A DNA stretch of 53,377 bases from Candidatus Nanopelagicaceae bacterium (GCA_947454735.1 CANGLK010000006.1:1-53377), one strand, 5' to 3'. Positions 31,697 through 41,980 are shown, counted from the stretch's first letter. Notes: generated by a model from the sequence alone, not told the origin. Program-made: numbers and translations.

Positions 31697-33385
31697 CTAA
31701 ATGAGCGTGGATTCAGCTAAGAAACGTGAAGGCTCGGCTCGATAGGTGATGTGTAGGTCTGCCTTTGCGCGAGTCATGCCCACATAGAAGAGGCGACGCT
31801 CCTCTGCAATCACTGCATCGGTAAGGGTGGTTCCCGAGTTAGTGAGCGGAAGAATTCCTTCAGATGCGCCGATGAGATAGACGCGCTCCCATTCGAGACC
31901 CTTAGCTGCATGGAGCGTTGCCAGGGTTATGACCGGCATCGTTGGTGGATTGTTCTGCTGAACGCGATCTTCTACCTCTCGCAGGTATCCGCGGAGGGTC
32001 TTCGGCGCAAAGTTGGGATTCTCATTGAGTTCGCGGCCAAGGTGAAGCAAGGCTGCGATGCCATCGATGGATTCACCAGTTAAGAATGGTTGTGCGATAG
32101 AACGCAGCTCATCGATCCAATCACTGCCCTCGGCGGGAATAACAGATGCCTGACGGACCTGCTTAAGAAAATCGCGAACATCGGTGCGATCGAAGAATCG
32201 CTCGGTATTACGAACTTGATATGGAATACCTTCGCGATTCATTGCGCGCTCTACCGCAGATAACTGCGCATTGGTACGAGCGAGAACTGCTATCTCTTGG
32301 GGCTGGACTCCACCAGTGAGAAGAACCTTGATATCAGAGAGAATTCCAGCGATCTCAGATTGCTCATCTTTAAAGCCCTGAACCGATGGTTTGCTGCCGT
32401 GGCTGTTAAAGGCGACAAGCTCCTGCCCCATTGTTCCGGCGCGCAGAATTGAGTTGGCGGCAAATGTAATTTCGGGTGTGGAGCGATACCCGGTGCTAAG
32501 GCGAATGACCTGCGCCTCTGGAAAGCGTTGAGTAAATGTATTTAAGAAGACGGGAGTTGCGCCAGCAAATGAGTAAATAGTCTGAGCGGGATCTCCGACA
32601 ACACAGATGTCGCTACGGGTTCCAAGCCATGCGTTAATAAGACGTTGCTGCACAGGCGAGATATCTTGATACTCATCAACTGTGAAATATCGGTATTGAT
32701 CTTGAACTCGTTCACGGACATCGCGCTCTTCTTCGAGCATCGCGGAAGTAAGCAAGAGAACATCCTCGAAATCGATTGCGAGCTCTTGTTTCTTAATGGA
32801 CTCGTAAGCGGTGTAGAGCTGTACGAGTTGTTCTGGATTTACACGTGGTTTAATCAAACGCTTTGAAATCTCATCAATGAAATCTTCAGGAGATACCTGT
32901 GAAACTTTTGCCCACTCAATTTCAGTTGCGATATCGCGCATCAGATCGCGGTTATGAGATGAGATGACTGAAGTCAGATCAGCCCGGCGGATTGCTTCAG
33001 TAATAAAGCTTCCCTTGGATGTAATGAGATCCGGAGCGCGACCACCAAAGACTGTCGGCCAGAAGAAGAGGAGCTGCTTTAACGCTGCAGAGTGCACAGT
33101 TCTTGCGGCAACGGTCGGAACGCCTAGGGTGCGAAGTCGTGCCCGCATCTCACCTGCGGCGCGAGCGGTAAATGTCAGTGCAAGTACCTTCTGCGGATCC
33201 ATCGTGCCGATTGCCGATGCATATGCGATTCGGTGAGTAATTGCTCTCGTCTTTCCAGTGCCAGCGCCTGCGATAACGCAGACCGGGCCACGAGTAGCAA
33301 GGGCTACTGCGCGCTGGTCGTCATCGAGCGCTTCAAGAATCTTTGCGGCATCTAGCGTTGACGGCGCGAAATCGTCTAACGCCAT
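31697..33385 (-). CDS. uvrD2: UvrD2-like superfamily I DNA helicase, no HRDC domain
   Basis: 562 aa 3'-5' helicase. Walker A AGAGTGKT (about 39-46), ALTFTARAAGEMRAR (motif Ia), DEYQDISPVQ (motif II), STGYRSTPEI (motif IV) and VTLATLHAAKGLEWERVYL/GMTRAKADL (motifs V and VI). Mycobacterial UvrD2 is about 700 aa and carries an HRDC domain after a tetracysteine linker; here the protein ends shortly after motif VI (FLAESTLI), so HRDC is missing. It overlaps nudC by 10 nt. Confidence 0.9.
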   Translation of the reverse strand: MALDDFAPSTLDAAKILEALDDDQRAVALATRGPVCVIAGAGTGKTRAITHRIAYASAIGTMDPQKVLALTFTARAAGEMRARLRTLGVPTVAARTVHSAALKQLLFFWPTVFGGRAPDLITSKGSFITEAIRRADLTSVISSHNRDLMRDIATEIEWAKVSQVSPEDFIDEISKRLIKPRVNPEQLVQLYTAYESIKKQELAIDFEDVLLLTSAMLEEERDVRERVQDQYRYFTVDEYQDISPVQQRLINAWLGTRSDICVVGDPAQTIYSFAGATPVFLNTFTQRFPEAQVIRLSTGYRSTPEITFAANSILRAGTMGQELVAFNSHGSKPSVQGFKDEQSEIAGILSDIKVLLTGGVQPQEIAVLARTNAQLSAVERAMNREGIPYQVRNTERFFDRTDVRDFLKQVRQASVIPAEGSDWIDELRSIAQPFLTGESIDGIAALLHLGRELNENPNFAPKTLRGYLREVEDRVQQNNPPTMPVITLATLHAAKGLEWERVYLIGASEGILPLTNSGTTLTDAVIAEERRLFYVGMTRAKADLHITYRAEPSRFLAESTLI

Positions 33386-34278
33386 GTCTCGCCAGCTAAC
33401 TTACTTTTATCGAGCTCTGTCGCACCTAGCCAGCCTTCAATCATTCGTCGGGCAACGCTGACGGTAGGTGGGAGTAAGAGTGAACCATCTTCAGCGGCGG
33501 CTTTGAGCTCTTCACGAGAGAACCACTTCACCTCTGTGATCTCTTCACCATCAGGGCGCGCATCATCTGGTGCATCTGTCACAGCTTCAAAGGCAATCAT
33601 GATGCTTGCCGGAAATGGCCACGGTTGTGAACCAAGATATTTAATCTCTGAAAGTCTTACGCCAGATTCTTCAAAGGCTTCACGTGCAACACAGTGTTCA
33701 AAAGTTTCACCTGGCTCGAGAAATCCTGCAAAAGTTGAGAAGCGACCATCAGGCCAAACCGGTTGATGACCAAGAAGGATTCGATCTGCGCGATCTTTAA
33801 TGAGAACGATTACCGCTGGATCGGTTCGTGGATGATGCTGGCTTTCATCCACATCACATTTACGTGCAGCACCCGCTAGATCAACACGAGTGGGCGCGCC
33901 GCACTTTGAACAATGGGGATGTGCATCATGCCAATTAGAGAGAGCAATGGCATGCATTGAAATTTCTAAGTGCAGTGGAGAGAGACCGCCTGCTAATTCA
34001 CGTAGCGTTAAGTAATCCTCAACATCAGATACGACCGCGCCTGACGCCCATGCAAAGTAAGGAGTATCGGTTGCCCGGTCGAATCCGAGGAAGTAGCGCT
34101 CTCCCCCAATTGCCTCTATCGATGGAATAAAGGTGGGGCCATCGACTGTGCTTCGGATCCGGCCTTTGCCGACCTCGATGATCTTGGCTGAGCGCCAGAG
34201 CTCTTCGATTCGAGCGGGATTGCTCCGCAAATCTCCAGCACGATCCATCAAGGAACTCTTCTGTGGAATCGCGCTCAT
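33376..34278 (-). CDS. nudC: NAD(+) diphosphatase NudC
   Basis: 300 aa Nudix hydrolase that cleaves NADH and can remove NAD caps from RNA. Zinc ligands start with CSKC, then C in ARKCDVDESQ; the fourth ligand of the E. coli-type ribbon is not a cysteine, as in many actinobacteria. The Nudix box is GFLEPGETFEHCVAREAFEESGV, and SQPWPFPASIM is the NudC-specific SQPWPFPxS motif. TAACCT (34290-34285), CCACCT and then ATG suggest a leaderless start. It lies upstream of uvrD2; the glutaredoxin-like gene between them in mycobacteria is absent. Confidence 0.95.
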   Translation of the reverse strand: MSAIPQKSSLMDRAGDLRSNPARIEELWRSAKIIEVGKGRIRSTVDGPTFIPSIEAIGGERYFLGFDRATDTPYFAWASGAVVSDVEDYLTLRELAGGLSPLHLEISMHAIALSNWHDAHPHCSKCGAPTRVDLAGAARKCDVDESQHHPRTDPAVIVLIKDRADRILLGHQPVWPDGRFSTFAGFLEPGETFEHCVAREAFEESGVRLSEIKYLGSQPWPFPASIMIAFEAVTDAPDDARPDGEEITEVKWFSREELKAAAEDGSLLLPPTVSVARRMIEGWLGATELDKSKLAGETWR

Positions 34279-34338
34279 AGGTGGAGGTTACTAGCCATTC
34301 AAAGTTCAGAGGCCATGGCGTTGAACTAGCCTTACCCC
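34279..34338. promoter_or_regulatory. 60-bp divergent leaderless promoter region of nudC and the EEP gene
   Basis: Minus: TAACCT at 34290-34285, spacer CCACCT, ATG 34278. Plus: TAGCCT at 34327-34332, spacer TACCCC, ATG 34339. Neither start has a ribosome site. Confidence 0.7.
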
Positions 34339-35133
34339 ATGCGCCTCACATCATGGAATTTCCTGCACGGCCAGAGCCTCAACCCCGCTGAAAAAGCTGA
34401 TGTTGCGGCAGCTGTGGCCCTTTTGGGTAGCGATGTCATGGCCCTCCAAGAGATTGACTATCGACTCCCCCGTTCAATGAATATCAATCAAACCCTTGTC
34501 GTTGCAGATGCAATGGGGGCGAACTGGTGGGGGTTCGCTCCTGCAATTAAGGGCACGCCTGGTGTGAAATGGCGCAAGCTCGATTCTCGCGAGCAGCAAG
34601 TGCTCACACTCTCCGATCTCGATAATCAAGGTGAGTATTACGGAATCTCAATCGTCTCAAAGATTCCAGTGCAGAAGTGGCTAAGGCTAGAGCTCGGCAA
34701 GGCATGGATTGGCCTTCCACTTCTTGTTGCAAATGAGAAAGGAAAGGTTGCGCCTTTCTATGTCAAAGATGAACCTCGCGTTGCACTTGCAGCTGTATTA
34801 GAAAATGGTTGGACCATCATTAATGTCCATCTCTCTTTCGTTCCATTTGTAAATATCTTTCAACTCTTAAAGGTAACTCGCTGGGCGAAGAAGCTAGAGA
34901 AGGAAACTTCCACAAAGGTTGCACTTGTTGGAGATTTCAATTTGCCGTGGGGATTGCCAACGCGCCTTACTCGATGGAGGCGCGCAACTGATGCGCTGAC
35001 ATATCCATCCTGGAAGCCTGCAATCTCATTCGATTACATCCTCTTACGTGGCGGCTTAGATCTGCAATCCGTAGAAGTAGTCGCACCTCAAATGGCGATG
35101 AGCGATCACCGCCCCATATCGATCGATATCTAG
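34339..35133 (+). CDS. Endonuclease/exonuclease/phosphatase family protein
   Basis: 264 aa. EEP-fold metal-dependent phosphodiesterase: SWNFLHG at the N-terminus, MALQEID (the metal-binding Glu), INVHLSF, GDFNLP and C-terminal MSDHRPI, the catalytic Asp-His pair. Leaderless (TAGCCT, 6 nt, ATG). It is convergent with adnB and overlaps its end by 4 nt. The substrate (nucleic acid, phospholipid or sugar phosphate) is not known. Confidence 0.9.
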   Translation: MRLTSWNFLHGQSLNPAEKADVAAAVALLGSDVMALQEIDYRLPRSMNINQTLVVADAMGANWWGFAPAIKGTPGVKWRKLDSREQQVLTLSDLDNQGEYYGISIVSKIPVQKWLRLELGKAWIGLPLLVANEKGKVAPFYVKDEPRVALAAVLENGWTIINVHLSFVPFVNIFQLLKVTRWAKKLEKETSTKVALVGDFNLPWGLPTRLTRWRRATDALTYPSWKPAISFDYILLRGGLDLQSVEVVAPQMAMSDHRPISIDI

Positions 35134-38100
35134 CTTAAGAGCGCAGTAAGTTGATCAAGGCTCAGCAGGTTTGAGCGTCGATCGGTAACACCAGTTGGAA
35201 CATAGTGGAATGCTGCAGTGACGCTCTCGACCGGAACCTTTGTTAAGTCAGCCCATGCCAAACGATAGAGCGCGAGCTGAATTGCAGAATCTTCATCGAG
35301 AACGGTAGAACCAGTCTTCCAATCCACTACCTCAAAGCCCTGCTCTGTCTTATAAATTGCATCGATTCGACCACGGACAAGAGTTCCTGCAATCACAGTC
35401 TCAAATGGCACTTCAACATCGAATGCGGTGCGAGGCGCCCACTCAGATTCAAGCCACTTGCTCTTGAGCTCTTCTAGGGTGCGATCTTCTTCGATGGGTG
35501 CAAGGAGATCGAAATCATCATCATCAAAGATCGAACTGCCCTTGAGATGCTTCTCAATCCATAAGTGGAAAGCTGTTCCCCGAGATGAATACTCATCGCG
35601 GGCGCGTGGCATAGGTCTACGTACGCTCTGAGCAAATTCCTCTGGGTTCTTCTTCATAGCAATAATTGAGGATGGAGACATTCGGATAGGACGTGGGACA
35701 TCAAGGCCGTTGCCACGGAACTCAGAGTTCTCACGAATAATCGCCTCGGCATCTTCTACCCATGATGTCACTGCAGCATCGCCTGTAATTGTTCCAAGTG
35801 GTACCGCTTGAGCAGAGCGCACCTTAGCAACGCTGCTTTCAAATGCAGCACGACGAGCTCCTAGTGGATCACGTGGCCAGGTCGCGGTGATTTCGATATC
35901 TTCCTGTGGGTTACGGGCATCTGTTGCAGGAGCTTCAAGCTCATCAATGACTGTTCCTGAGGTACGTGCAATCTCTTCAACGCTGCGATAGAGAACCGAT
36001 GGCGCTAGCGGCTTGACGCCTTCTCCCCAATATGAGGCAGAACAGAAGAGGTGCGACTTTGCGCGAGTGACTGCAACATAACCAAGGCGAATCTCTTCGC
36101 TATAACGGTAGCGAGAACAATTATCCTTGTAAGCATCAAGTGCCTTATTGGCATCAGAGTTAGTTGAAATCTGCGAAAGGTTGAGTTGTGGCACCACGTG
36201 AGCATCACTACGTAGCGCGAATGGGATAAAGCGTTCGTTAAATACCCAGTTTTCAGGGCTTCTAGAGCTCTTTGAAGGGAATGTACCCTCAGTTAATCCT
36301 GGGATAGCAACAACATCCCATTCAGCGCCCTTAGACATGTGGATTGTAAGAATCTGTACGACGCTTGAATCAACATCTGGGGCGCCGGCTTTGAGGCCAC
36401 CTTCTTCCTCGCTTGCTACATCGAGCCATTGGATGAATCCATTGAGCGATCCACCTGAACGCGCGAACTTACTTGCCTCATCAAGGAAGCGATCAAGGTG
36501 GCGACGTCCATGGATACCCTCTTCACGTAACATCACCTCGGCTTCGAGGTTGAGGTATCGCTCGATCTCGAGGATGAGATCTGTAATCGAAGCTGATGCG
36601 CGCGAACGAAGTCTGCGTAGGTCAGATGAAAATTGCACGAGGCGTGAATATCCTGAAGATGAGAAATCGCGAGCATTTGCCTTATCAATCTCATCGAGTG
36701 CATCAATGAGAGATCCAGCAATCTGATCATCGTTATCTGATGAGAGTGGATTGCCCGCGATGATGTTCTGAACAAGGGTGCGGTTATCCGAACCTTCACT
36801 CTTAGCACGGCTACGTGAGTAACGACCAAGCGCTGCAATATCGCGTGGACCGAGATTGATGCGTGGACCGGTGAGATGGCGCATCAACGCCCCACCGGCG
36901 TCAGGTGAATTGATTACCTTAAGAAGCGCAACGATATCTGCAACCTCTGGAACGTGGATGAGCCCACCGAGTCCGAGAACTTCAGATGGAATATTCGCGG
37001 CAGTAAGCGCCTCTTCAATATATGTAATCTGTGACTTCTTACGTACCAAGACAGCGAAAGTCATTGGTTTTAGGGCGCTTTGATTACCCTGCCAGAGAGG
37101 CGTGAAGTACTCGGCAATGGCCTGCGCCTCTGCCTCAAGGTTTTCAAAAATTCCGCAGGTAAGCGCTCCTGCGCCGGCGCCTGGACGAGCACGTAGTGGC
37201 TCGACCTTTACGCCATCGTTATTTCGCACTCCCTCAGAGATGATATTTGCGACATCGAGAATGCTCTGATCATTGCGATAGGTGGTCGATAAGTTGTATT
37301 GAAGTTCACCTGCAAACGGTGATGACTTAGGGAAGTAATTATTAAATGCTCCGATGGTTCCCGCTGCTGCACCACGCCATGTATAGATGCTCTGACATGG
37401 ATCACCAACTGCTGTCACTGGATGGCCGCCGCCGAAGAGAGTAGAGAGTAGGCGCACCTGAGAATGTGATGTGTCTTGATATTCATCGAGGAGAACAACT
37501 GGATATTTCGCACGTTCAATTGCGCCAACATCTGGGAAGGATTGTGCGATTCGTGCAGATAGAGCAATCTGATCATCGAATGAGAGCTGACCACTGGTGC
37601 GACGCTGCTCAAGGAACTTATCCATCATGGCAACGAGGCCGATACGTTGTTGCGATGTGAGGGCTGCCTTACGGACGCCCTCATTAGTTGGGCCACCCAT
37701 TCGAGAGAGTTCAGCAAGAAGTTTCGTATCTTCGTCAACAATCTGATCGCTCGTTACTTGGTGCTCTAGAGCTTGTGATGTGAGACCGAGTAGATCCTCG
37801 ACAACAGTCGAAATTGAACTCTCATTTGTAAAACCATCTTCATCCCAATTGCGGACAATCCGATTGGCCATCATCCAGAGAGCGGCTTCACCGAGCGGCT
37901 GTGAATCGGCATCGATTCCAAGGCGGATGGAATGTTCTGAGAGGATGCGGCCAGCGTATGAGTGATAGGTCGTGACAGAGGTATCGAGGCTTAAAAAGGG
38001 GCGTTCTATACCGCTCTTCTCCATTCCCTTTGCCAATTGGCCGAGGCGCTTTCGAATACGCAGATTAAGTTCGCCGGCAGCCTTACGAGTAAAGGTGAGG

Positions 38101-38339
38101 CCGAGAATCTGATCCGGTCGGACAAAGCCGTTAGCAACGAGATAAACAACGCGAGATGCCATTGTCTCTGTCTTACCCGAGCCCGCTCCTGCAATGACAA
38201 CTGCTGGCTCGAGCGGGTTGCTCTTGATCGAGATGATCTTTGATTGTTCATCGCTTGGTGATGGGAACTTTGGATCGATCAACTGGATAAAATGTGCAAC
38301 TTGTTGCGGTGTGTACTTCTCATTCATTGCAGTACTCAT
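35130..38339 (-). CDS. adnB: AdnB-like helicase-nuclease subunit
   Basis: 1069 aa from ATG 38339, overlapping the adnA stop as ATGA. UvrD-type motor with Walker A AGAGSGKTETM, motif II DEYQDTSHSQ, TYRNDQS and VTRAKSHLF. The C-terminal PD-(D/E)XK nuclease has GRIDAIYKTEQGFEVVDWKTG (Asp and DxK) and a RecB-type QLALYRLAW helix. AdnAB resects double-strand breaks; both subunits have a motor and a nuclease. The size and order match Rv3201c-Rv3202c. Confidence 0.92.
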   Translation of the reverse strand: MSTAMNEKYTPQQVAHFIQLIDPKFPSPSDEQSKIISIKSNPLEPAVVIAGAGSGKTETMASRVVYLVANGFVRPDQILGLTFTRKAAGELNLRIRKRLGQLAKGMEKSGIERPFLSLDTSVTTYHSYAGRILSEHSIRLGIDADSQPLGEAALWMMANRIVRNWDEDGFTNESSISTVVEDLLGLTSQALEHQVTSDQIVDEDTKLLAELSRMGGPTNEGVRKAALTSQQRIGLVAMMDKFLEQRRTSGQLSFDDQIALSARIAQSFPDVGAIERAKYPVVLLDEYQDTSHSQVRLLSTLFGGGHPVTAVGDPCQSIYTWRGAAAGTIGAFNNYFPKSSPFAGELQYNLSTTYRNDQSILDVANIISEGVRNNDGVKVEPLRARPGAGAGALTCGIFENLEAEAQAIAEYFTPLWQGNQSALKPMTFAVLVRKKSQITYIEEALTAANIPSEVLGLGGLIHVPEVADIVALLKVINSPDAGGALMRHLTGPRINLGPRDIAALGRYSRSRAKSEGSDNRTLVQNIIAGNPLSSDNDDQIAGSLIDALDEIDKANARDFSSSGYSRLVQFSSDLRRLRSRASASITDLILEIERYLNLEAEVMLREEGIHGRRHLDRFLDEASKFARSGGSLNGFIQWLDVASEEEGGLKAGAPDVDSSVVQILTIHMSKGAEWDVVAIPGLTEGTFPSKSSRSPENWVFNERFIPFALRSDAHVVPQLNLSQISTNSDANKALDAYKDNCSRYRYSEEIRLGYVAVTRAKSHLFCSASYWGEGVKPLAPSVLYRSVEEIARTSGTVIDELEAPATDARNPQEDIEITATWPRDPLGARRAAFESSVAKVRSAQAVPLGTITGDAAVTSWVEDAEAIIRENSEFRGNGLDVPRPIRMSPSSIIAMKKNPEEFAQSVRRPMPRARDEYSSRGTAFHLWIEKHLKGSSIFDDDDFDLLAPIEEDRTLEELKSKWLESEWAPRTAFDVEVPFETVIAGTLVRGRIDAIYKTEQGFEVVDWKTGSTVLDEDSAIQLALYRLAWADLTKVPVESVTAAFHYVPTGVTDRRSNLLSLDQLTALLS

Positions 38340-41300
38340 CCAATCACCGACCTTCCCTGAAGGTGGACTGGGCATGAGCTCTTCACAGGGCAGTAGCTAC
38401 AGAAATCATTCTTCTTTGCGATAAATGTTGGGGCTGCCATCTGATCTGCAATCAAACTAAGATGCGTCGTGACATCTTCTACAACTATCGGTGGACGCTC
38501 GCGAGTGGCGACTTCCTTTGTATCGTGACCAAGGAAGACGAGATGCGACCCTGAGATTTCAGGCGAATCAAACTTCTTCTCAAATCCATTGAGGACTACT
38601 GCTAATTGGTAGCAGGCTAATTGAAGGTTCTCTGCAGCTTCTTTCTTGCCGATTGCTTTTCCGGTCTTAAAGTCCACAACGAAGTACTTGCCATCACCAT
38701 CTACCTCAAGGCGATCGACTGAACCGCGCACCTTTGCTCGACCGAGTTCAAATTCAAAGGTGAGTTCAACGCCCTCTACCTCGCGGGTTGATGTGCGGTG
38801 GTACTGAGCAAATCGTTCAAGCATCTTCTGCGCGCGTTGAAGTTGTAACTTGCTGATCCATCCGGTGGATTCTGTAATCAACGGCCATGCCTTATCGAGC
38901 GAGGTATATAAATCTTGGTCGGTAATTGCGGGATCTTCGACCTTAATACGTGCATATTCATGGATTACTGATCCCAAGAGCTGCGCCGTTGAATCTCCAT
39001 CTGATCCACCATTGCGCTCAAGGAGCCACTTAAGGCCACACTTTTCAAATGATTCGGCGGCACTTGGCGAGATAGGAATCAGCTCGCTCTCATCAAAGAG
39101 TGGGGCCTCTGTTGTGAGGGGATGTGCGCCAAGCCAGTTATCAGGGTCGGCAACTGCGATTTCGGATGAGGCGAGCGTTGCCAGAAGAGATGCAGCGAGA
39201 TCGCCTTTCTCTGTTGCAAGTGATCGGCGAAGTGATGCAACGAGTGCATTTGCTGTGAGTGGGCGTGCATCGTTAAATTCAATGGTCGAGAAGGCATCTG
39301 ATTCTGATGCCTCAAGGAAGAATGCTGATGGCGAATCTTCTTCACGGGTAACTGCGGTGATGTGGAGCTCTTCGCTGGCACGAGTAGTTGCCACATGGAA
39401 GAGGCGTTTTTCATCTTCGGCGAGTGATTGCGCGGTGATGAGATCGAGCGCTACCTGTGCCAACTCTTCACCATGACGTTCACGTTCGACGAGTCTTTCT
39501 GCACCGAGCAGCGTGCTGCGCTGCTTGAGGTTGGGCCAAATACCTTCTTGGATGCCAGCGACAAAGACGCGCTTAAATTGAAGGCCTTTAGCTGAGTGAA
39601 CCGTTAGGAGTTCAACTACATCAGGACGAACGCCCTTCGTTGTAATGAGGTCAGAGACGATATTCTCTTGAGATATTTCATTGAGAAAAATCTTTGGATG
39701 AGCCCCCGGCATGCGATCTATATGGCGGGCAGCAGAGTCAAAGAGTTGCACCATTGCATCGAGATCGCGATCGGCAGAAGCTCCACGTGAACCACCACGG
39801 AGCGCTGCTCGTTGCCACGCTTCAGAGATCAGTTGGTTCTCTGCATTGCGAGCCTCTGACCAGATTGCCCAGAGAAGATCATGGATTGATGCGTTCTTCT
39901 TCCGTAGAGATTTACGTGCGGATGCGAGGAGATCGTGGATGCGGCGAAGTTCTGCGCTCTCTTCGATAGGAATATCGCCCTTTTCGAGGGCATCGATAAT
40001 CATCTCGGTTCCGGTACGGATATCAGTAACATCGTTGCGAGATTTGAGAAGCGAGGTACGAATTCTTCGAAGTGAGATAGAGGTAGCGCCACCAAATTCA
40101 GCGAGTAGTAGACGTTCGCAATTTTCTAGCGTGAGCCCTTCGATACCTGCTGCAATGCGAGCCAGTAATAGGAAAGGCGCAATGGCTGCATTTGATGCGA
40201 TCGCTTCACGGTCACCTGCAACAGGGATTCCAGATTGCCCTAGCGCTCTACGAATAGCTGTCGCCGTTGCATTATGGGCACGGAGAATGATCGCCATATC
40301 TGAGTAAGCGATGCCTTCGATTAAGTGTGCTCGCTTGATGTTGTAGGCAATATATTGCGCCTCTTCTGCCTCAGAGCGAAGTTCGACTGCATATTTTGAT
40401 GGAGCTCCGCGGTGATTTTCAGTAAGAGTGACTGTAGTCGCACCGCTGATGGCGCGGTCGAGATATTGATTGACCCCATCTGGATCAGAGCCGCGAAAGC
40501 GACCGACAGATGATTGTGGATCGACGACTGCAACGAAATCCTGACCTGCTAAGAGTTCAAGAAGGCGTCGCTGCGCAGGGTCGGTCTCATGGAATTCATC
40601 GACCATGATGGTCGTAAAGCGCTTACGCAGGCTTTCAAGGAGATCTGGGTTGCGCTTCAAGTGAGCTATTGCTGCATTAATAATCTCTGATGGGTCGATG
40701 CGCATCTTGGCATCACCTGCGCCAGTATCCATATTTGCAGAGACCTCAAGGTACTGCTGCCAGAATTGCGCAGCTGGTTTCCAGAAACGTTCTTTGAGGC
40801 GTTCGCCTTTTTCGCGAAGATCTATCGGTGTTAATCCGCGCTCTGTTGCACGCATCATCAAGTCGCGGAGTTCACGGATAAATCCTTGGGTAAGAAGCGG
40901 TTCCCCCATAACGATCTCTTCAACTGCGCCAGGATCTTTACGGAGATCTGTCGGCCACCAATCAACGCCATCTGCGATATTGCCTTCAAGTAAGACCTTG
41001 ATAAATGCCTCTTGTTCTGCGCCAGAGATCAAGACCGTCTCACGGAAGGTCTCACCCGATGTCATCGCCAGAATTGAATATGCAAGTGCGTGAAATGTGC
41101 GCGAGACGGGTTCTTGAACAGTTCCACCGGATGCAACCACAATCGCATCGCGAATCTCTGATGCACGTTCGCGGCCGAATGCAAGGATAAGAATTGAATC
41201 TGCGGCAGCGCCGGTACGAATACGATCAATGGCACATTCGATAAGGGTTGTTGTCTTACCTGTGCCGGTTGCTCCACGAATAATCAGTGGTGAACCACGG

Positions 41301-41401
41301 TGAGCGATGGCAGATTTCTGCTGATCGTCGAAGGTGAGTTGCGGGCGAGTAATCGGGTTGGCTACAAGGCGTAACCCTGAACCCGCTGCCGCTTTACTCA
41401 T
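38336..41401 (-). CDS. adnA: AdnA-like helicase-nuclease subunit
   Basis: 1021 aa. Walker A RGATGTGKTTTL near residue 38, motif II VDEFHETDPAQRRLL, and HSAKGLQFKRVFV. The C-terminal nuclease has VRGSVDRLEV, VVDFKTGKA and LQLACYQLAV. Four cysteines that can hold an iron-sulfur cluster are present: CGLKWLLER, and CSYCPVKSSC at the C-terminus, as in AddB/AdnA. It partners adnB. TGAATT, 6 nt, ATG is a weak leaderless candidate at its start. Confidence 0.92.
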   Translation of the reverse strand: MSKAAAGSGLRLVANPITRPQLTFDDQQKSAIAHRGSPLIIRGATGTGKTTTLIECAIDRIRTGAAADSILILAFGRERASEIRDAIVVASGGTVQEPVSRTFHALAYSILAMTSGETFRETVLISGAEQEAFIKVLLEGNIADGVDWWPTDLRKDPGAVEEIVMGEPLLTQGFIRELRDLMMRATERGLTPIDLREKGERLKERFWKPAAQFWQQYLEVSANMDTGAGDAKMRIDPSEIINAAIAHLKRNPDLLESLRKRFTTIMVDEFHETDPAQRRLLELLAGQDFVAVVDPQSSVGRFRGSDPDGVNQYLDRAISGATTVTLTENHRGAPSKYAVELRSEAEEAQYIAYNIKRAHLIEGIAYSDMAIILRAHNATATAIRRALGQSGIPVAGDREAIASNAAIAPFLLLARIAAGIEGLTLENCERLLLAEFGGATSISLRRIRTSLLKSRNDVTDIRTGTEMIIDALEKGDIPIEESAELRRIHDLLASARKSLRKKNASIHDLLWAIWSEARNAENQLISEAWQRAALRGGSRGASADRDLDAMVQLFDSAARHIDRMPGAHPKIFLNEISQENIVSDLITTKGVRPDVVELLTVHSAKGLQFKRVFVAGIQEGIWPNLKQRSTLLGAERLVERERHGEELAQVALDLITAQSLAEDEKRLFHVATTRASEELHITAVTREEDSPSAFFLEASESDAFSTIEFNDARPLTANALVASLRRSLATEKGDLAASLLATLASSEIAVADPDNWLGAHPLTTEAPLFDESELIPISPSAAESFEKCGLKWLLERNGGSDGDSTAQLLGSVIHEYARIKVEDPAITDQDLYTSLDKAWPLITESTGWISKLQLQRAQKMLERFAQYHRTSTREVEGVELTFEFELGRAKVRGSVDRLEVDGDGKYFVVDFKTGKAIGKKEAAENLQLACYQLAVVLNGFEKKFDSPEISGSHLVFLGHDTKEVATRERPPIVVEDVTTHLSLIADQMAAPTFIAKKNDFCSYCPVKSSCPVHLQGRSVIG

Positions 41402-41438
41402 AGTACGAATTCAACCCTAAGCGGGCGACAAATCCCCG

Positions 41439-41948
41439 CTAGCGCTTACGGTTACGGGCGCGGAGTGCGAAGAATCCACCAAGGATGACCACTATGGCAA
41501 TTGCGCCAACAATAGGAAGCGGCAGAACTCCATCGCCCTTCTCAGCCACAGGATTTGGCGCTGTATAGAGAGTTGGTCCATTGAGTGAGAATGAGTAGCT
41601 ATCGCTTAACTTATGGCCATCTGCAGAGACGATCTTGTAGAAAACTTCATAGGTGCCTGATTCGTATTCGCCTGCAGGAACTGTTGCAGAGAGAACCGCG
41701 CCATCAACCTTTACATCTGTCAGCGTTACCTCTGGACCATCCATCATGTTGAGAGAAATGGAGTTCACATCTTTCTCGCCGAGCACCATCAAATCTTCAG
41801 TAAATGTTAGCGAAATTTCACTTGGCATCACCGTCACAGAACTATTCGCCGCCGGATTCGCCGAAACCAACCCAGCATGCGCAAACGCCGTATTGACCGG
41901 CACTAACAACAATGCGAGGGATGCCAACGAAATGATTGTGCGCTTCAT
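41439..41948 (-). CDS. CopC-like copper-resistance protein with C-terminal membrane anchor
   Basis: 169 aa. The signal peptide ends AFA at 21-23, so the mature protein begins with His24 (HAGLVSANPA), the usual CopC copper ligand. FYKIVSADGHKLSDSYSF holds the second Asp/His ligands. A transmembrane segment (about 144-163) and a basic tail end the protein. TAACAT at 41961-41956, 7 nt, ATG (leaderless). Role: copper binding outside the cell; a CopD-like importer is not in this window. Confidence 0.92.
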   Translation of the reverse strand: MKRTIISLASLALLLVPVNTAFAHAGLVSANPAANSSVTVMPSEISLTFTEDLMVLGEKDVNSISLNMMDGPEVTLTDVKVDGAVLSATVPAGEYESGTYEVFYKIVSADGHKLSDSYSFSLNGPTLYTAPNPVAEKGDGVLPLPIVGAIAIVVILGGFFALRARNRKR

Positions 41949-41980
41949 AGATGCAATGTTACCGACCGAAATACTAAATT

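Noticed and set aside
31697-41401. Three helicase genes (uvrD2, adnB, adnA) as a phage-defence island
   Set aside because: They match the conserved repair genes of mycobacteria in order and motifs, with no defence-type neighbours.
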